The notes: generated from the letters alone by a model not told the origin. Counted from the stretch's first letter, positions 42,315 through 51,071 are shown. The stretch: DNA of 64,000 nt from Agromyces albus (GCF_004134825.1 NZ_SDPN01000004.1:62001-126000); one strand, 5' to 3'. Translations and numbers: made by a program.

Positions 42315-43673
42315 TCATGCAGGTTCTCGTCGGGTTGCGGCGGTGCGCAGGTCGAGGTGCGCGGCGCGGTCAGCGAGATCAGCGGCGAAGACGCTCGCGA
42401 TCGGTGGCGTCAGCGTGGCGGTGGACACCCGGATCGCGTTCCGGTGCCGCCCGTTCTCAGTCGCGAACGGATCCCCGGGGCGGACCAGCCAGCCGAGTTC
42501 GCCGAGGTCTGCCACGAGGTTCTGCACGGGTCGGTCGAACTCCACCCACACGTTCAGCCCGTCGGGTCTGGGATTCGCGTGGATGCCGTGTTCGGCGAGC
42601 GCATCGACGAGGAACGACGACCGCTCCGCGTATGCCTGCTTCGCCTGAGCCAGCAGCTCGGAGGTCACGGGGTCGGTGAGGATTGTGTGCACGAGTTGCT
42701 GGATCAGGTGACTCACCCACGTCGTTCCGGAGCTCAGCCGGGTTTCCAGACGGGCAGCGGTTTCGGAGTCGGCGGCGATGAACGCGAGCCGGAGATCGGG
42801 GCCGAGGAACTTCGACACCGACCTGACGAGCGCCCATCGGTTCGTCGACGGCGGCGTCGCGCGATGGTAGTCGAACGAGGAGACGGCCGAGAAGTGGTCG
42901 TCCTCGATCACCAGAACCTGCGGGTTGCGCTCGAGCACGGCGCGGAGCTCGGCTGCGCGGCGCTCGGTGAGGCTGGCGCCGGTCGGGTTGTGCGCTCGTG
43001 GTGTGAGGATGACCGCTCGAGCGCCGGCGCGGATCGCGTCGTCGAGTCGGTCGGGGAGCATTCCGTGGTCGTCAACCGGCACAGCGGCTGTCTGGAATCC
43101 GTTCAGTCGAAGGGTTCCGATGCTCGAGAGGAAGCACGGGTCTTCGACGGCGACGGCGTCGCCTCGGGTCAGGTGTGCCGTGAGCAGGCGTTCGACGGCA
43201 TCGACGGCGCCATGGGCGAGGACGAGCCGGTACTCGCCTCCCACGTCGGGCGCGAGGTGCGCGTCGGCCCAGTCGAGCAGCCCTTCGTCGATGACGGGTG
43301 TCCCGTACAACGGGGGCTCGTACCGGACTCGGCTGAGCGCGCGGCTCGGGTCGGGCAGGAACGCAGGATCGGGGTTGCCGCTTGCGAGGTTGATGGCTCG
43401 ACCTCCGCCGGCGGCGCCCTCCCGGTCGAGAACGGGAACCCTGGAGATCGTCGTTCCGCTCCGGCCGTGGGTTTCCGCGGTGCCGGCGGTAGCGAGCAAG
43501 CGGTATGCGGCGGCGACCGTGTTCCGGTTCACTCCGAGCGACTTGGCGAGCTCCCGGATCGGGGGGAGGGACTCGCCTGGTGCGAACTCGCCTGCGGCGA
43601 CGAGGTCGCGCACATGCGCGGCGATCTCCGCGGCGGTCGTGCCGCTGATCGTGATCGCGCGTTCTGAGGCCAC
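42315..43673 (-). CDS. MocR family regulator (GntR helix-turn-helix plus aminotransferase domain)
   Basis: 452 residues. The N-terminal winged helix (AAHVRDLVAAGEFAPGESLPP; RELAKSLGVNRNTVAAAYRLL) is fused to a fold-type-I aminotransferase domain with PLP lysine in VRSVSKFLGPDLRLAF and NPTG in PRAHNPTGASL. GTG at 43673 has no ribosome binding site; TAGAAT on the minus strand ends six bases before it, so a leaderless transcript is likely. The divergent spacer holds two TTTGTCCTA repeats (43688 and 43707), the second within a 16-bp palindrome. It probably controls the DapA-family/MFS pair in response to an amino compound. Confidence 0.9.
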   Translation of the reverse strand: MASERAITISGTTAAEIAAHVRDLVAAGEFAPGESLPPIRELAKSLGVNRNTVAAAYRLLATAGTAETHGRSGTTISRVPVLDREGAAGGGRAINLASGNPDPAFLPDPSRALSRVRYEPPLYGTPVIDEGLLDWADAHLAPDVGGEYRLVLAHGAVDAVERLLTAHLTRGDAVAVEDPCFLSSIGTLRLNGFQTAAVPVDDHGMLPDRLDDAIRAGARAVILTPRAHNPTGASLTERRAAELRAVLERNPQVLVIEDDHFSAVSSFDYHRATPPSTNRWALVRSVSKFLGPDLRLAFIAADSETAARLETRLSSGTTWVSHLIQQLVHTILTDPVTSELLAQAKQAYAERSSFLVDALAEHGIHANPRPDGLNVWVEFDRPVQNLVADLGELGWLVRPGDPFATENGRHRNAIRVSTATLTPPIASVFAADLADRAAHLDLRTAATRREPA

Positions 43674-43687
43674 GCCGCGATTCTATC

Positions 43688-43722
43688 TTTGTCCTATGAC
43701 GTTTGCTTTGTCCTAGGACAAA
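43688..43722. promoter_or_regulatory. Candidate MocR operator: direct repeats and palindrome
   Basis: Two direct copies of TTTGTCCTA start at 43688 and 43707, 19 bp apart. The second is the left half of the perfect 16-bp palindrome TTTGTCCTAGGACAAA (43707-43722). MocR proteins characteristically bind repeated half-sites spaced about two helical turns apart. The block overlaps both divergent promoters: TAGAAT on the minus strand, TACACT at 43728-43733 on the plus strand. Confidence 0.75.
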
Positions 43723-43756
43723 CGGGTTACACTGTGGGCGTCAGTTAGGAGTCCAC

Positions 43757-44650
43757 ATGTTCACCGGCCTCAGCGCATTCCCACTCACCCCGATCGCCGA
43801 CGAGCGCGTCGACGAAGATGCCTTCGTCCGGGTCGTCGCCAGACTTCGCGACGCTCACGTCGACTCCATCGGCGCGCTCGGTTCGACCGGCAGCTACATG
43901 TATCTGAGCCGGCCAGAACGCGCGCGAGTTGCCGAACTCGCCGTCGAAGCCGCGGGCGACGTGCCGGTGATCATCGGCATCGGCGCTTTCCGCACGCGCG
44001 ATGTCATCGCCAACGCCGAAGACGCCCAGGAGGCAGGGGCCGCCGGTCTCCTCCTCGCCCCGGTCAGCTACCAGAAGCTCACCGCCGAGGACGTGTTCAG
44101 GTTGTACGCGGATGTCACACAGAGCCTTTCGGTGCCGCTCGTCATCTACGACAACCCCGGCACCACCCACTTCACGTTCAGCGAACAGCTGTACGCCCGC
44201 ATCGCCGACCTGCCGCACGTCGCATCGGTGAAGATCCCCGGCGTCCCAGCGGAATCGGATGCCGCCACCGCGCACATCCAGGACCTGCACCGGCAACTCC
44301 CCGACGGGTTCACCATCGGGGTCAGCGGAGACGCATCCGCCGCGACCGGTCTCGCCGCCGGCTGCGACGCCTGGTACTCCGTCATCGGCGGGATTCTCCC
44401 GCAGCCCGCGTTGGACATCACGAGAGCAGCCCAGACCGGCGACACCGAACGCGCCCGAAGCCTCTCCGACCAGCTCACCCCGCTCTGGGAGCTCTTCGCA
44501 ACCCACGGCAGCCTCCGGGTCGTCGCCGTCATCGCGCATCTCCTCGGCCTGACCGCGCCCCGCAATCTGCCCGCCCCGATCCTCGGCCTCGACCAAGCGG
44601 TGCACGACACGGTCCGTGCTGCACTTCACCGCATCGGCGTGGACGTATGA
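43757..44650 (+). CDS. DapA family aldolase (dihydrodipicolinate synthase/N-acetylneuraminate lyase superfamily)
   Basis: 297-residue class I aldolase. GSTGSYMYLS is the carboxylate-binding loop, the catalytic tyrosine is in VIYDNPGTT and the Schiff-base lysine in ASVKIPGVP. ATG at 43757 has AGGAG upstream. It is divergent from the MocR regulator and followed by an MFS gene 13 bp later. In a MocR-controlled operon it is more likely a catabolic or specialised pyruvate aldolase than the lysine enzyme; the substrate is not evident. Confidence 0.88.
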   Translation: MFTGLSAFPLTPIADERVDEDAFVRVVARLRDAHVDSIGALGSTGSYMYLSRPERARVAELAVEAAGDVPVIIGIGAFRTRDVIANAEDAQEAGAAGLLLAPVSYQKLTAEDVFRLYADVTQSLSVPLVIYDNPGTTHFTFSEQLYARIADLPHVASVKIPGVPAESDAATAHIQDLHRQLPDGFTIGVSGDASAATGLAAGCDAWYSVIGGILPQPALDITRAAQTGDTERARSLSDQLTPLWELFATHGSLRVVAVIAHLLGLTAPRNLPAPILGLDQAVHDTVRAALHRIGVDV

Positions 44651-44663
44651 CGGTGACGGCACC

Positions 44664-45866
44664 ATGACTGGCGCTCAGTCGAACGGACCGCCGCTGGCAC
44701 GCTACGTCATCGCGGCAACCCTGGCCCGAACGAGCGACGGAGGGGCCGTCGTCGCCATCGTGCTGCTGGTCAACACGAGTGGCGGACCAGGCTGGCTCGC
44801 GGGCCTGCTCGCCGCCAGCATCACCGCACCGCATCTGCTGGGGCCGTTCGTCGCGCGACGCCTGGACACCGCCGAAGACGGGCGGACGGTCATCGCCTGG
44901 TCAGCAGTCATCCACGCGCTCACCCTTGCAGGGGCGGTGCTGCTGTTTCCGTTCACACCTGCGTTGGTCCCCGCCGTGCTCCTCATCGCTTCCGGCCTGG
45001 TCGGACCGATGCTCACCGGTGGCATCAGCAGCCGGCTGCCACGAATCGCCGGCCCCGAACTCGCACAGCAACGCCGAGCCCAGGGCTGGGACGTCGCGAC
45101 CTACGGGATCGGCGGGACCGTCGGCCCATCCGTCGTCGCGGCCATCTCCGCATGGGCGTCACCGACCGTCGCTGCGCTCACTCTCGCTGCAGGGGCACTC
45201 ATGGCCGCCGCATTCATCAGGCTCCTGCCGTACCAACCTCGAGAATTTGCAGCCACCGACGTTCCCCGACCGGCACGGACGCTGGCGTTGATGCTCCGGT
45301 CGGCGCGCCTGCGACGCACCCTGTATCTCACCGTCGTCGTCGCGCTCAGCGTTGCCGTACTGCCGATCACCGCCGTCAATTCAGCCTCGATGCTCAACGT
45401 CGACGCAGCGTCCGCGGCTCTGCTCACGGCGGCCTACGGGCTCGGCAGTCTGACCGGATCGTTCGGGGTGATGGTCCGGCCCTTGCGCGGCAGCGCCGAT
45501 CGGTTGATGACCAGGCTTGCCGCTCTCATCGTCGTCGCGCTGGCAGCGGTCATGCTCGCGCCCAGCTTCCCGATCGCTGCGATCACCTATGTGGTGGCGG
45601 GAACCCTGAACTCGTATTTCTTCGCCGCGACTCTCGCCGCTCGAAGCGAGTACTCGCCACGATCGGCACGCGCACAGGTGTTCGTGTGGGTCGGTGCGTT
45701 GAAGATCACAGCCGGATCGGCCGGCACTGCGCTGGCCGGCGCGCTCGTCGGCATCGACCCGGTGCTGCCGCTCGTGGCCGGTGCCGTCGTCACCGCTGCG
45801 GCGGTGCTGGTCTCAGCTGCTGAGCGCCGGATCGACCCCGGTGTCGGCGAGGCCGCGCAGTCGTAG
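44664..45866 (+). CDS. MFS transporter
   Basis: 400 residues with about twelve hydrophobic segments (VIAATLARTSDGGAVVAIVLLV; WLAGLLAASITAPHLLGPFVARRLD; TLYLTVVVALSVAVLPITAVNSA). The loop after helix 2 (ARRLDTAEDGR) is a degenerate form of the MFS motif. ATG at 44664 is 13 bp after the aldolase stop. It forms an operon with the DapA-family gene and may import its substrate or export a product; the sequence resembles drug-efflux-type MFS members. Confidence 0.85.
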   Translation: MTGAQSNGPPLARYVIAATLARTSDGGAVVAIVLLVNTSGGPGWLAGLLAASITAPHLLGPFVARRLDTAEDGRTVIAWSAVIHALTLAGAVLLFPFTPALVPAVLLIASGLVGPMLTGGISSRLPRIAGPELAQQRRAQGWDVATYGIGGTVGPSVVAAISAWASPTVAALTLAAGALMAAAFIRLLPYQPREFAATDVPRPARTLALMLRSARLRRTLYLTVVVALSVAVLPITAVNSASMLNVDAASAALLTAAYGLGSLTGSFGVMVRPLRGSADRLMTRLAALIVVALAAVMLAPSFPIAAITYVVAGTLNSYFFAATLAARSEYSPRSARAQVFVWVGALKITAGSAGTALAGALVGIDPVLPLVAGAVVTAAAVLVSAAERRIDPGVGEAAQS

Positions 45867-46092
45867 CGGACTGACGGTCGCGAAGAGGTCGTGCGCTCGT
45901 GCTTCCCCGCAAGGCCCGAGTAGGTCGCCGCTTCGCGACGCTGAGTGTCGACCTTCTCGCGCCATCTGTCAAGTACTAGGTGTCGCCGAAATGCGGTGTT
46001 ATCGTCGCCTGCATCGGCTCCCCTGGACCTTGGGAACCCGCGAGTCCGAACCGCTCGAAGAGCCCAAACCCGCTCGAACCCAGGGGAACATC

Positions 46093-46458
46093 ATGGAACG
46101 AATCCACTACGGAAGCCACGTCTTCTGCACAGGAACCGAGATCGCGGGTGCTGTGCTCGACTACGCCGGCTTGCTCGCGGCGGCCGGCAGGTTTGCCATG
46201 GTCGACATTCCGATCATCGCCGTCGACGGCGGTCCCTCGAAGGCCAGGTTGCTGCTCGGCCCGTCGATGCCCATCGCGAGCGAGACCGTGTCAGCGCCGA
46301 TGGTGGAGCTGCTCGATGACGGGGCCGTGGCAACGCTTCGCGACGCCGCCCTGGTGCTGTCGGCACCGCCCTTGGTGCCGACGCATGCGGCACCAGCGAG
46401 GATCGATCGTCGGAAGACATCGATGATCGACGATTGGCTCGAACTCGACGCGGACTGA
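46093..46458 (+). CDS. Hypothetical protein
   Basis: 121 residues, MERIHYGSHVFCTGTEIAGAVLDYAGLLAA at the start. AGGGGA lies upstream of the ATG. It has no signal peptide or membrane segment; the first 75 residues look like a small alpha/beta domain, and the end (TSMIDDWLELDAD) is acidic. I recognised no family. It lies after a 226-bp gap containing a 9-bp inverted repeat GTCGCGAAG/CTTCGCGAC, and is convergent with the GAF-ANTAR pair. Confidence 0.7.
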   Translation: MERIHYGSHVFCTGTEIAGAVLDYAGLLAAAGRFAMVDIPIIAVDGGPSKARLLLGPSMPIASETVSAPMVELLDDGAVATLRDAALVLSAPPLVPTHAAPARIDRRKTSMIDDWLELDAD

Positions 46459-46489
46459 GCCGCGCCGATCAGAGGCCGCGCCGATCAGA
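46459..46489. repeat. Tandem 15-bp direct repeat
   Basis: GCCGCGCCGATCAGA occurs at 46459-46473 and again at 46475-46489, a 16-bp period. It spans the gap between the convergent hypothetical gene and the GAF-ANTAR gene and includes the latter's stop codon (46485-46487). It looks like a recent local duplication. Confidence 0.8.
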
Positions 46490-47198
46490 AGATGATGGTG
46501 CGGTCGACGAGCTGCCGCGCCACCAGGGCGAGTGGCAGTTGATTCGACCGGGCGTGGTTGCGCAGCAACGAGAACGCCTCTTCCATCGACACCCCGTGCG
46601 TGTACGCGAGGATGCCCTTCGCCTGCTCGATCGTGACCCGTGAGTTCAGTGCGTTCTGCAGCTGCTCACGTGCCACGTCGCTCGCCCTGAGCGTGCGCTC
46701 GTGAAGGATGCCGATGGTCGCGACATCCGCGAGCGCCCTGGCAGCCCGCAGATCGCGATCGCCCAGCGAGTCGCCCTGCTGCTGGAAGAGATTGAGCGCG
46801 CCGATCGTCGTCTCGCGCAGCCGCAGGGGAATCGCGTGCACCGCGGTGAATCCATGCTCGCGCGCCGCCGTGCGGAACGGCTTCCAGTCGGGCGGACCCT
46901 GGTCGAGATCTGTGACGGAGATCACCGTGCCGGTGCGGAAGCTCTCGATGCACGGCCCCGCCTCGGCGCTCAGCTGCATCGTCTCGACGAGCCGGCTCTC
47001 CTCGCTCGTCGACACGAGCACCTCGAGGTCACCCCCGTCATCGGACAGGAGCAGCCCGGCCGCTGCAACCTCGAATGTCGATACGCACGTGTCCACGAGC
47101 GTCTGCAGCAGGTCGACGACGTCGTAATCGTCGATGAGCGTGTCGGCGAGGGTCGCGAACATGTCGACGAGTCGTTCCTCTCGCGTGAGCTGGCTCAT
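46485..47198 (-). CDS. GAF-ANTAR domain protein, second of a pair
   Basis: 237 residues: a GAF sensory domain (about 20-165; SAEAGPCIESFRTGTVISVTDLD; TAVHAIPLRLRETTIGALNLF) followed by a C-terminal ANTAR RNA-binding domain (LQNALNSRVTIEQAKGILAYTHGVSMEEAFSLLRNHAR). ANTAR proteins bind paired hexaloop hairpins in nascent mRNA and prevent termination. The start overlaps the preceding GAF-ANTAR stop by four bases. Signal and RNA targets are unknown. Confidence 0.9.
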   Translation of the reverse strand: MSQLTREERLVDMFATLADTLIDDYDVVDLLQTLVDTCVSTFEVAAAGLLLSDDGGDLEVLVSTSEESRLVETMQLSAEAGPCIESFRTGTVISVTDLDQGPPDWKPFRTAAREHGFTAVHAIPLRLRETTIGALNLFQQQGDSLGDRDLRAARALADVATIGILHERTLRASDVAREQLQNALNSRVTIEQAKGILAYTHGVSMEEAFSLLRNHARSNQLPLALVARQLVDRTIIF

Positions 47199-47899
47199 CG
47201 TTCCACCTCGATTGCGTTGTCGTTGAGTTCGAAGGTGAGGCGTCGCTCGATCAGGTCTTCGGCGATCTCGCGCATCGAGCGGCCCTGCGAGAACGCCTGG
47301 CCCTGGATCAGCAGGTGCGCGTCTTCGGCGGAGATCGCCAATTGGGCGATGACGAACCCCGTGGCCTGATGGATGATGCGGCGCGAGTTCGGGCCGTCGT
47401 CGCCGGAGTCGGTCGCGCCTGCCTCGCGCAGGGCGCGTCGCAGCACGTGCCGGCTCACGATCGAGGCGAACACCTCGGTGCGCTTCGCATCCTGCGATCC
47501 GAGTTCCATGGGTTGCACGGCGTACAGGTCGAGCGCGCCGATGCGCAGCGGGCCGATGATGAGCGGGAATGCGAACAGCGAACCGACCGGCTGCGCCGAC
47601 ACGGCCTCGGAGAATGCCGGCCAGCGAACCATCGCGGACCGGAGGTCGGGCTCGAGCACCGGCACCCCAGCCGCGAGCGCGTCCCAGCAGGGGCCCTCGC
47701 CGAGATCGAACTGCAGCTCGTCGATTCGGGCGGCGAGGGCGTCACTCGCGCTGATGGTCTCGGACCCGAGGAAATCGCCGAGGGTGGAGATGGCCGCGCC
47801 CGAGACGGGGATGATGTCGAGGATCGGCGTGGTCAGCGACGAATTGTCGCCGTCCATCTGTGACAGGGCGTCTGCTGCGGCGGCGAAGCGATCAGCCAT
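47195..47899 (-). CDS. GAF-ANTAR domain protein, first of a pair
   Basis: 234 residues: GAF domain (LQFDLGEGPCWDALAAGVPVLEPDL; PVGSLFAFPLIIGPLRIGALDLYA) and C-terminal ANTAR region (IIHQATGFVIAQLAISAEDAHLLIQGQAFSQGRSMREIAEDLIERRL). The ANTAR part is more divergent than in its partner (HQATG instead of EQAKG). ATG at 47899 was chosen; GTG at 47908 is an alternative. A 22-codon frame (47960 down to 47892, MDDRDVTKSS...) overlaps the start and could be a leader. The pair may form a heterodimer (inference). Confidence 0.87.
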   Translation of the reverse strand: MADRFAAAADALSQMDGDNSSLTTPILDIIPVSGAAISTLGDFLGSETISASDALAARIDELQFDLGEGPCWDALAAGVPVLEPDLRSAMVRWPAFSEAVSAQPVGSLFAFPLIIGPLRIGALDLYAVQPMELGSQDAKRTEVFASIVSRHVLRRALREAGATDSGDDGPNSRRIIHQATGFVIAQLAISAEDAHLLIQGQAFSQGRSMREIAEDLIERRLTFELNDNAIEVER

Positions 47900-48040
47900 G
47901 AGCGCCACCGATTATGGTCTCGGTGATACGCGAGGACTTGGTCACGTCGCGATCGTCCATACGGAAAACGTTACTCCGCGGATCGGTCGGGAAACCGGCA
48001 GGTTGCCGCGAATTCACCAACCCTGGGCATCTCGCCGACG

Positions 48041-49162
48041 TCAGCCGGCCGTGGCCTCCACCGACGTCGACGACGCCCTCACGTGCAGCTCGGGCAGCAC
48101 CTGCACGCGCTGGATCGGGCGCTTCGGCCCCTCGGAGAGGCGCGCGAGCAGGGTCTCGACCGCGAGCCGCCCGATGTGCTGCTTCGGCGGCCGCAGCGCG
48201 GTGATCGGCGGCTCGCCGTTCTCGGCGATCTCGTCGTCGTAGGCGACGATCGCAAGATCGTCGGGAATGCGGATGCCGCGATCGAAGCAGCGGTGCTCGA
48301 GCAGGATCGCCTGCGGGTCGGAGTGGATCATGATCGCCGTCGTGCCCGTCGTGAGGCACCGATCGAGCACCTCGTCGAGGCGCGCGTCGCGGTGTCCGTT
48401 CTCGATGTCGTCGAGCACGGTGTCGACCGTGAGCGAGGAATCGAGTCCGAGCTCTGAGTGCGCACGAGCCCACCCCCGGCGCAGGTGACCTGAGGTGGGG
48501 GAGTGCCGCGCGATCGCGATGCCGATGCGGCGGTGACCCTGCTGGTAGAGGTGGTGCACGGCGAGGATCGCCCCGAACTCGTGGTCGGTCGTCACCCACT
48601 CGAGCTTCCGCAGCGCGAGCGCCGTCGGGGCGCGCCGCTCGGCGAGCACCACGGGGATCGGCAGCGAGTCGAGCCACGCGAGCAGCGAGTACCCGTCCTG
48701 CCCGCTCGTCTCCGGTGCGGCGATGAGGCCGTGGATGCCGCCGGTCTCCACGAGCGCCGCGATCTGCCGGCGCTGGTCGGCCGGGTCGTACGTGGAGCCG
48801 CGGAGCACGAGCTGCGAGCGGCTGAGTGCCGCGGTCGCCCGCGCGCCGTTGACGATCTGCGGCCAGTAGTAGCTGAGCGAGGGCACGACCATGCCGAGCC
48901 GGAAGCGGGATGGACCGGATGCGTCGGCCGCGCGCGCCACGCTCGTGTCGAGGGAGCTGCGCAGCGTCGCGCCGCCGTGCACGCGGGTCACGAGCCCGCG
49001 GTCGGCGAGCTCGGCGATGTCGCGGCGGATGGTGAGCTCGGTGACGCCCAGCAGCACGGCGAGGTCGCGCACGACCACCTTGCCGGCGCGGCGGATCTCG
49101 TCCATGATCCGTTCGCGTCGCTCGATCCCGAACGCCGGGGTCGCCCCGCCGTCGCGGCTCAT
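48041..49162 (-). CDS. Hybrid regulator: DeoR helix-turn-helix with LacI-type sensor domain
   Basis: 373 residues. The N-terminus is a DeoR/GlpR winged helix (ERRERIMDEIRRAGKVVVRDLAVLLGVTELTIRRDIAELADRG, then VHGGATL). From about residue 85 it is a LacI-type periplasmic-binding domain (RLGMVVPSLSYYWPQIVNGARA; GIHGLIAAPETSG; LAIVAYDDEIAENGEPPITAL). Its ATG overlaps the heparinase-like gene's stop (ATGA), so the lyase and its regulator are co-expressed. Direct GTTCG repeats and a TGATCA pair at 51051-51086 are candidate binding sites. A sugar released by the lyase is the likely effector (inference). Confidence 0.88.
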   Translation of the reverse strand: MSRDGGATPAFGIERRERIMDEIRRAGKVVVRDLAVLLGVTELTIRRDIAELADRGLVTRVHGGATLRSSLDTSVARAADASGPSRFRLGMVVPSLSYYWPQIVNGARATAALSRSQLVLRGSTYDPADQRRQIAALVETGGIHGLIAAPETSGQDGYSLLAWLDSLPIPVVLAERRAPTALALRKLEWVTTDHEFGAILAVHHLYQQGHRRIGIAIARHSPTSGHLRRGWARAHSELGLDSSLTVDTVLDDIENGHRDARLDEVLDRCLTTGTTAIMIHSDPQAILLEHRCFDRGIRIPDDLAIVAYDDEIAENGEPPITALRPPKQHIGRLAVETLLARLSEGPKRPIQRVQVLPELHVRASSTSVEATAG

Positions 49163-51039
49163 CGCGCAGCCTCGGCGGTGAAGCGGATGCCGGAGGCATC
49201 CGGCGCCGGATACAGCACGAGCCGCGCGACCTGCGAGCCCCAGGAGCGCGTCATGACCGGATCGTCGAGCTGCCGCGCCTCGATCGTGTGGCGCTCGCCG
49301 TCGTGACGCAGGACGACATCGCGCACGCCCTCGACGGGCCGGTGCACCACGAGGCGACCGTCGCCCTCGTCGGAGAGCTCGCCCCACACGATGTACGTGA
49401 TCGTCGTGCCGGCGGAATCGTCGAGTGCCCAGGAGTCGTCGACCGTCACGCGGCGGGCGCTCCGGTCGAGGCTCACGCGTCGCTGCCACGACTCGTCGGC
49501 GTCGAGCCCGTACGCCCCGCCGATCTCGACCTGCCAGGCGGCGACGTTGCCGTCGTCTCCGCCGGTGAATGCTCGCGCTGCGAACTCCGCGCCGACCCCC
49601 TGCAGAAGACCCCGGGGCGAGGCCGTGCTGTGCCACTCGCTGCGCATCGACCAGATGTCGTAGCGGTCGGGTCCGAAGGTGCGGGCGTCGTAGGTCGGTC
49701 GTCCGACATCGATCACCGCCGGCACGCCGTCGAGCGCGACGATCACGCTGCCGACGTCGTTGTGATTGTGGTTCTCCCCGTTGTGCCCGCCCTTCAGCGT
49801 GACGGCGAGGCCGCGATCGGAGCCGGATGTCTCGCGCGCGAGCGCGAGCTGCACCGACGGGAGCTCGACGCTCGCGGGCAGCGGCGGCGGCGATGGAGTC
49901 GCCGCTCGCCAGTCCTCGTCGAGCAGCGCGGTCAGGATCCTGCCCGTGCTCATGCCCGTGGAGACGACGGGTTCTCCCGGGCGCCGATGGGAGGCGGCGT
50001 AGGCGGCGACATCCGGCAGCTCCAATCGCCGCGCCCAGCGGTGCAGCACGTGCCAGGGGCGTTCATCGTCGGCGCGAGCCTGGGCATCGGCGATGTTCAC
50101 GTACCACTCGGCCGACAGCTGCATCCGCTGCGGGAAGCGAAGCAGCGCGGCGAGGCCCGGCATTCCTGCCAGGTCGAGGGGAGCGCCGCCGATGCGGTCG
50201 AGCACGTCGAGCGCCTCGAGGGCCCGCGCTGCGCCGTTCCACCAGTACTCGTAGCCCTCGTCGATGGCGCCGTCGGCGGGCATCGCGGCGAGGTAGCGAT
50301 CGATTCCCGCGACCGCCCGATCGATCAGAAGTCGAGCCTCTGCCGGCTCTGCGAGGGCCGCCGCCGCGACGATGACGTTGCCGAGAATCCATGGATTCCA
50401 GTTGTGCAGTCGCCCGTCGAGGCCCAGCCAGTGCCAGTCGTCGCGATCGAGGAACGGCCGGAACACCCGGAGCTCGGCCTCTTCGCGGAGCCGAGCGGTC
50501 AAGCCGGGGAAGCGCTCGTCGAGCGCGGGCCCGATCGCCGCGACCGCCCAGCCGATCGTCGCGACCGACTCGCCCGCGCCGAGGTCGAGGTAGGGTGACG
50601 ACCGCGACGGGGTGACCGTGCCGAACCGTGCGAAGGCGTCGTCGTGCGCCGGCCAGCACCACGTCGACTGTTCGCAGAGCATCCAGAGCCCGTCGGCCGC
50701 CTCCGAGAGCCATCGCTCCTCGCCCGTGGCGGCGGCGAGGGCGACGGCACGGGTAAGGCGGTCGCCGTGTGCGAAGACCGGAGTCTCATACGCGACGCGG
50801 TCGCCCCGGAGCGGGTAGGCCGTGTACTGGGAGAACAGCGGGCGCGGCCACGGGGCGTCGAGCTCCGCGAGCGCCGTGGTGGTGAGGGCGTCGAGGAGCG
50901 CAGGGTCTGCGGATGCCCACGCCGACCGGCCCGATGCGAGGGGAGGGCGCAGCTCTTCGGCCCCGATCGCCGCCCAGGCTCGAACGAGGGCCCCGGGCTC
51001 GGCGACGGTCGTCGGCACCGTCTCGTCTCGGACTGTCAC
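49159..51039 (-). CDS. Heparinase II/III-like lyase, apparently cytoplasmic
   Basis: 626 residues. An (alpha/alpha)6-toroid N-terminal half (LDRDDWHWLGLDGRLHNWNPWILGNV; DEGYEYWWNGAARALE) and a beta-sandwich C-terminal half with the heparinase II/III motif GGHNGENHNHNDVGS. There is no signal peptide, so it should act on imported oligosaccharides, probably eliminating at uronic acids. GTG at 51039 was chosen because GGAGG precedes it by five bases; ATG at 51057 is also open but lacks a binding site and lies within the TGATCA palindrome. It is divergent from the hydroxyacid dehydrogenase/DUF2264/ABC operon. Confidence 0.85.
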   Translation of the reverse strand: MTVRDETVPTTVAEPGALVRAWAAIGAEELRPPLASGRSAWASADPALLDALTTTALAELDAPWPRPLFSQYTAYPLRGDRVAYETPVFAHGDRLTRAVALAAATGEERWLSEAADGLWMLCEQSTWCWPAHDDAFARFGTVTPSRSSPYLDLGAGESVATIGWAVAAIGPALDERFPGLTARLREEAELRVFRPFLDRDDWHWLGLDGRLHNWNPWILGNVIVAAAALAEPAEARLLIDRAVAGIDRYLAAMPADGAIDEGYEYWWNGAARALEALDVLDRIGGAPLDLAGMPGLAALLRFPQRMQLSAEWYVNIADAQARADDERPWHVLHRWARRLELPDVAAYAASHRRPGEPVVSTGMSTGRILTALLDEDWRAATPSPPPLPASVELPSVQLALARETSGSDRGLAVTLKGGHNGENHNHNDVGSVIVALDGVPAVIDVGRPTYDARTFGPDRYDIWSMRSEWHSTASPRGLLQGVGAEFAARAFTGGDDGNVAAWQVEIGGAYGLDADESWQRRVSLDRSARRVTVDDSWALDDSAGTTITYIVWGELSDEGDGRLVVHRPVEGVRDVVLRHDGERHTIEARQLDDPVMTRSWGSQVARLVLYPAPDASGIRFTAEAAR

Positions 51040-51050
51040 TGCCGCCTCCG

Positions 51051-51066
51051 TGATCATCTGTGATCA
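51051..51066. promoter_or_regulatory. Candidate operator TGATCA-TCTG-TGATCA
   Basis: Two TGATCA hexamers spaced 10 bp apart, centre to centre, forming an interrupted palindrome in the divergon of the heparinase-like and hydroxyacid dehydrogenase genes. It lies just upstream of the preferred lyase start. Confidence 0.5.
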
Positions 51067-51071
51067 AGCGT

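Noticed and set aside
41397-43667. 756-codon plus-strand open frame over the phosphotransferase and MocR genes
   Set aside because: It is a shadow with Arg/Glu/Gly/Val-skewed composition; the minus strand encodes intact APH-fold and MocR proteins.
45888-45940. 9-bp inverted repeat after the MFS gene as a terminator
   Set aside because: The arms are more than 30 bases apart with no T-run; too weak to call.
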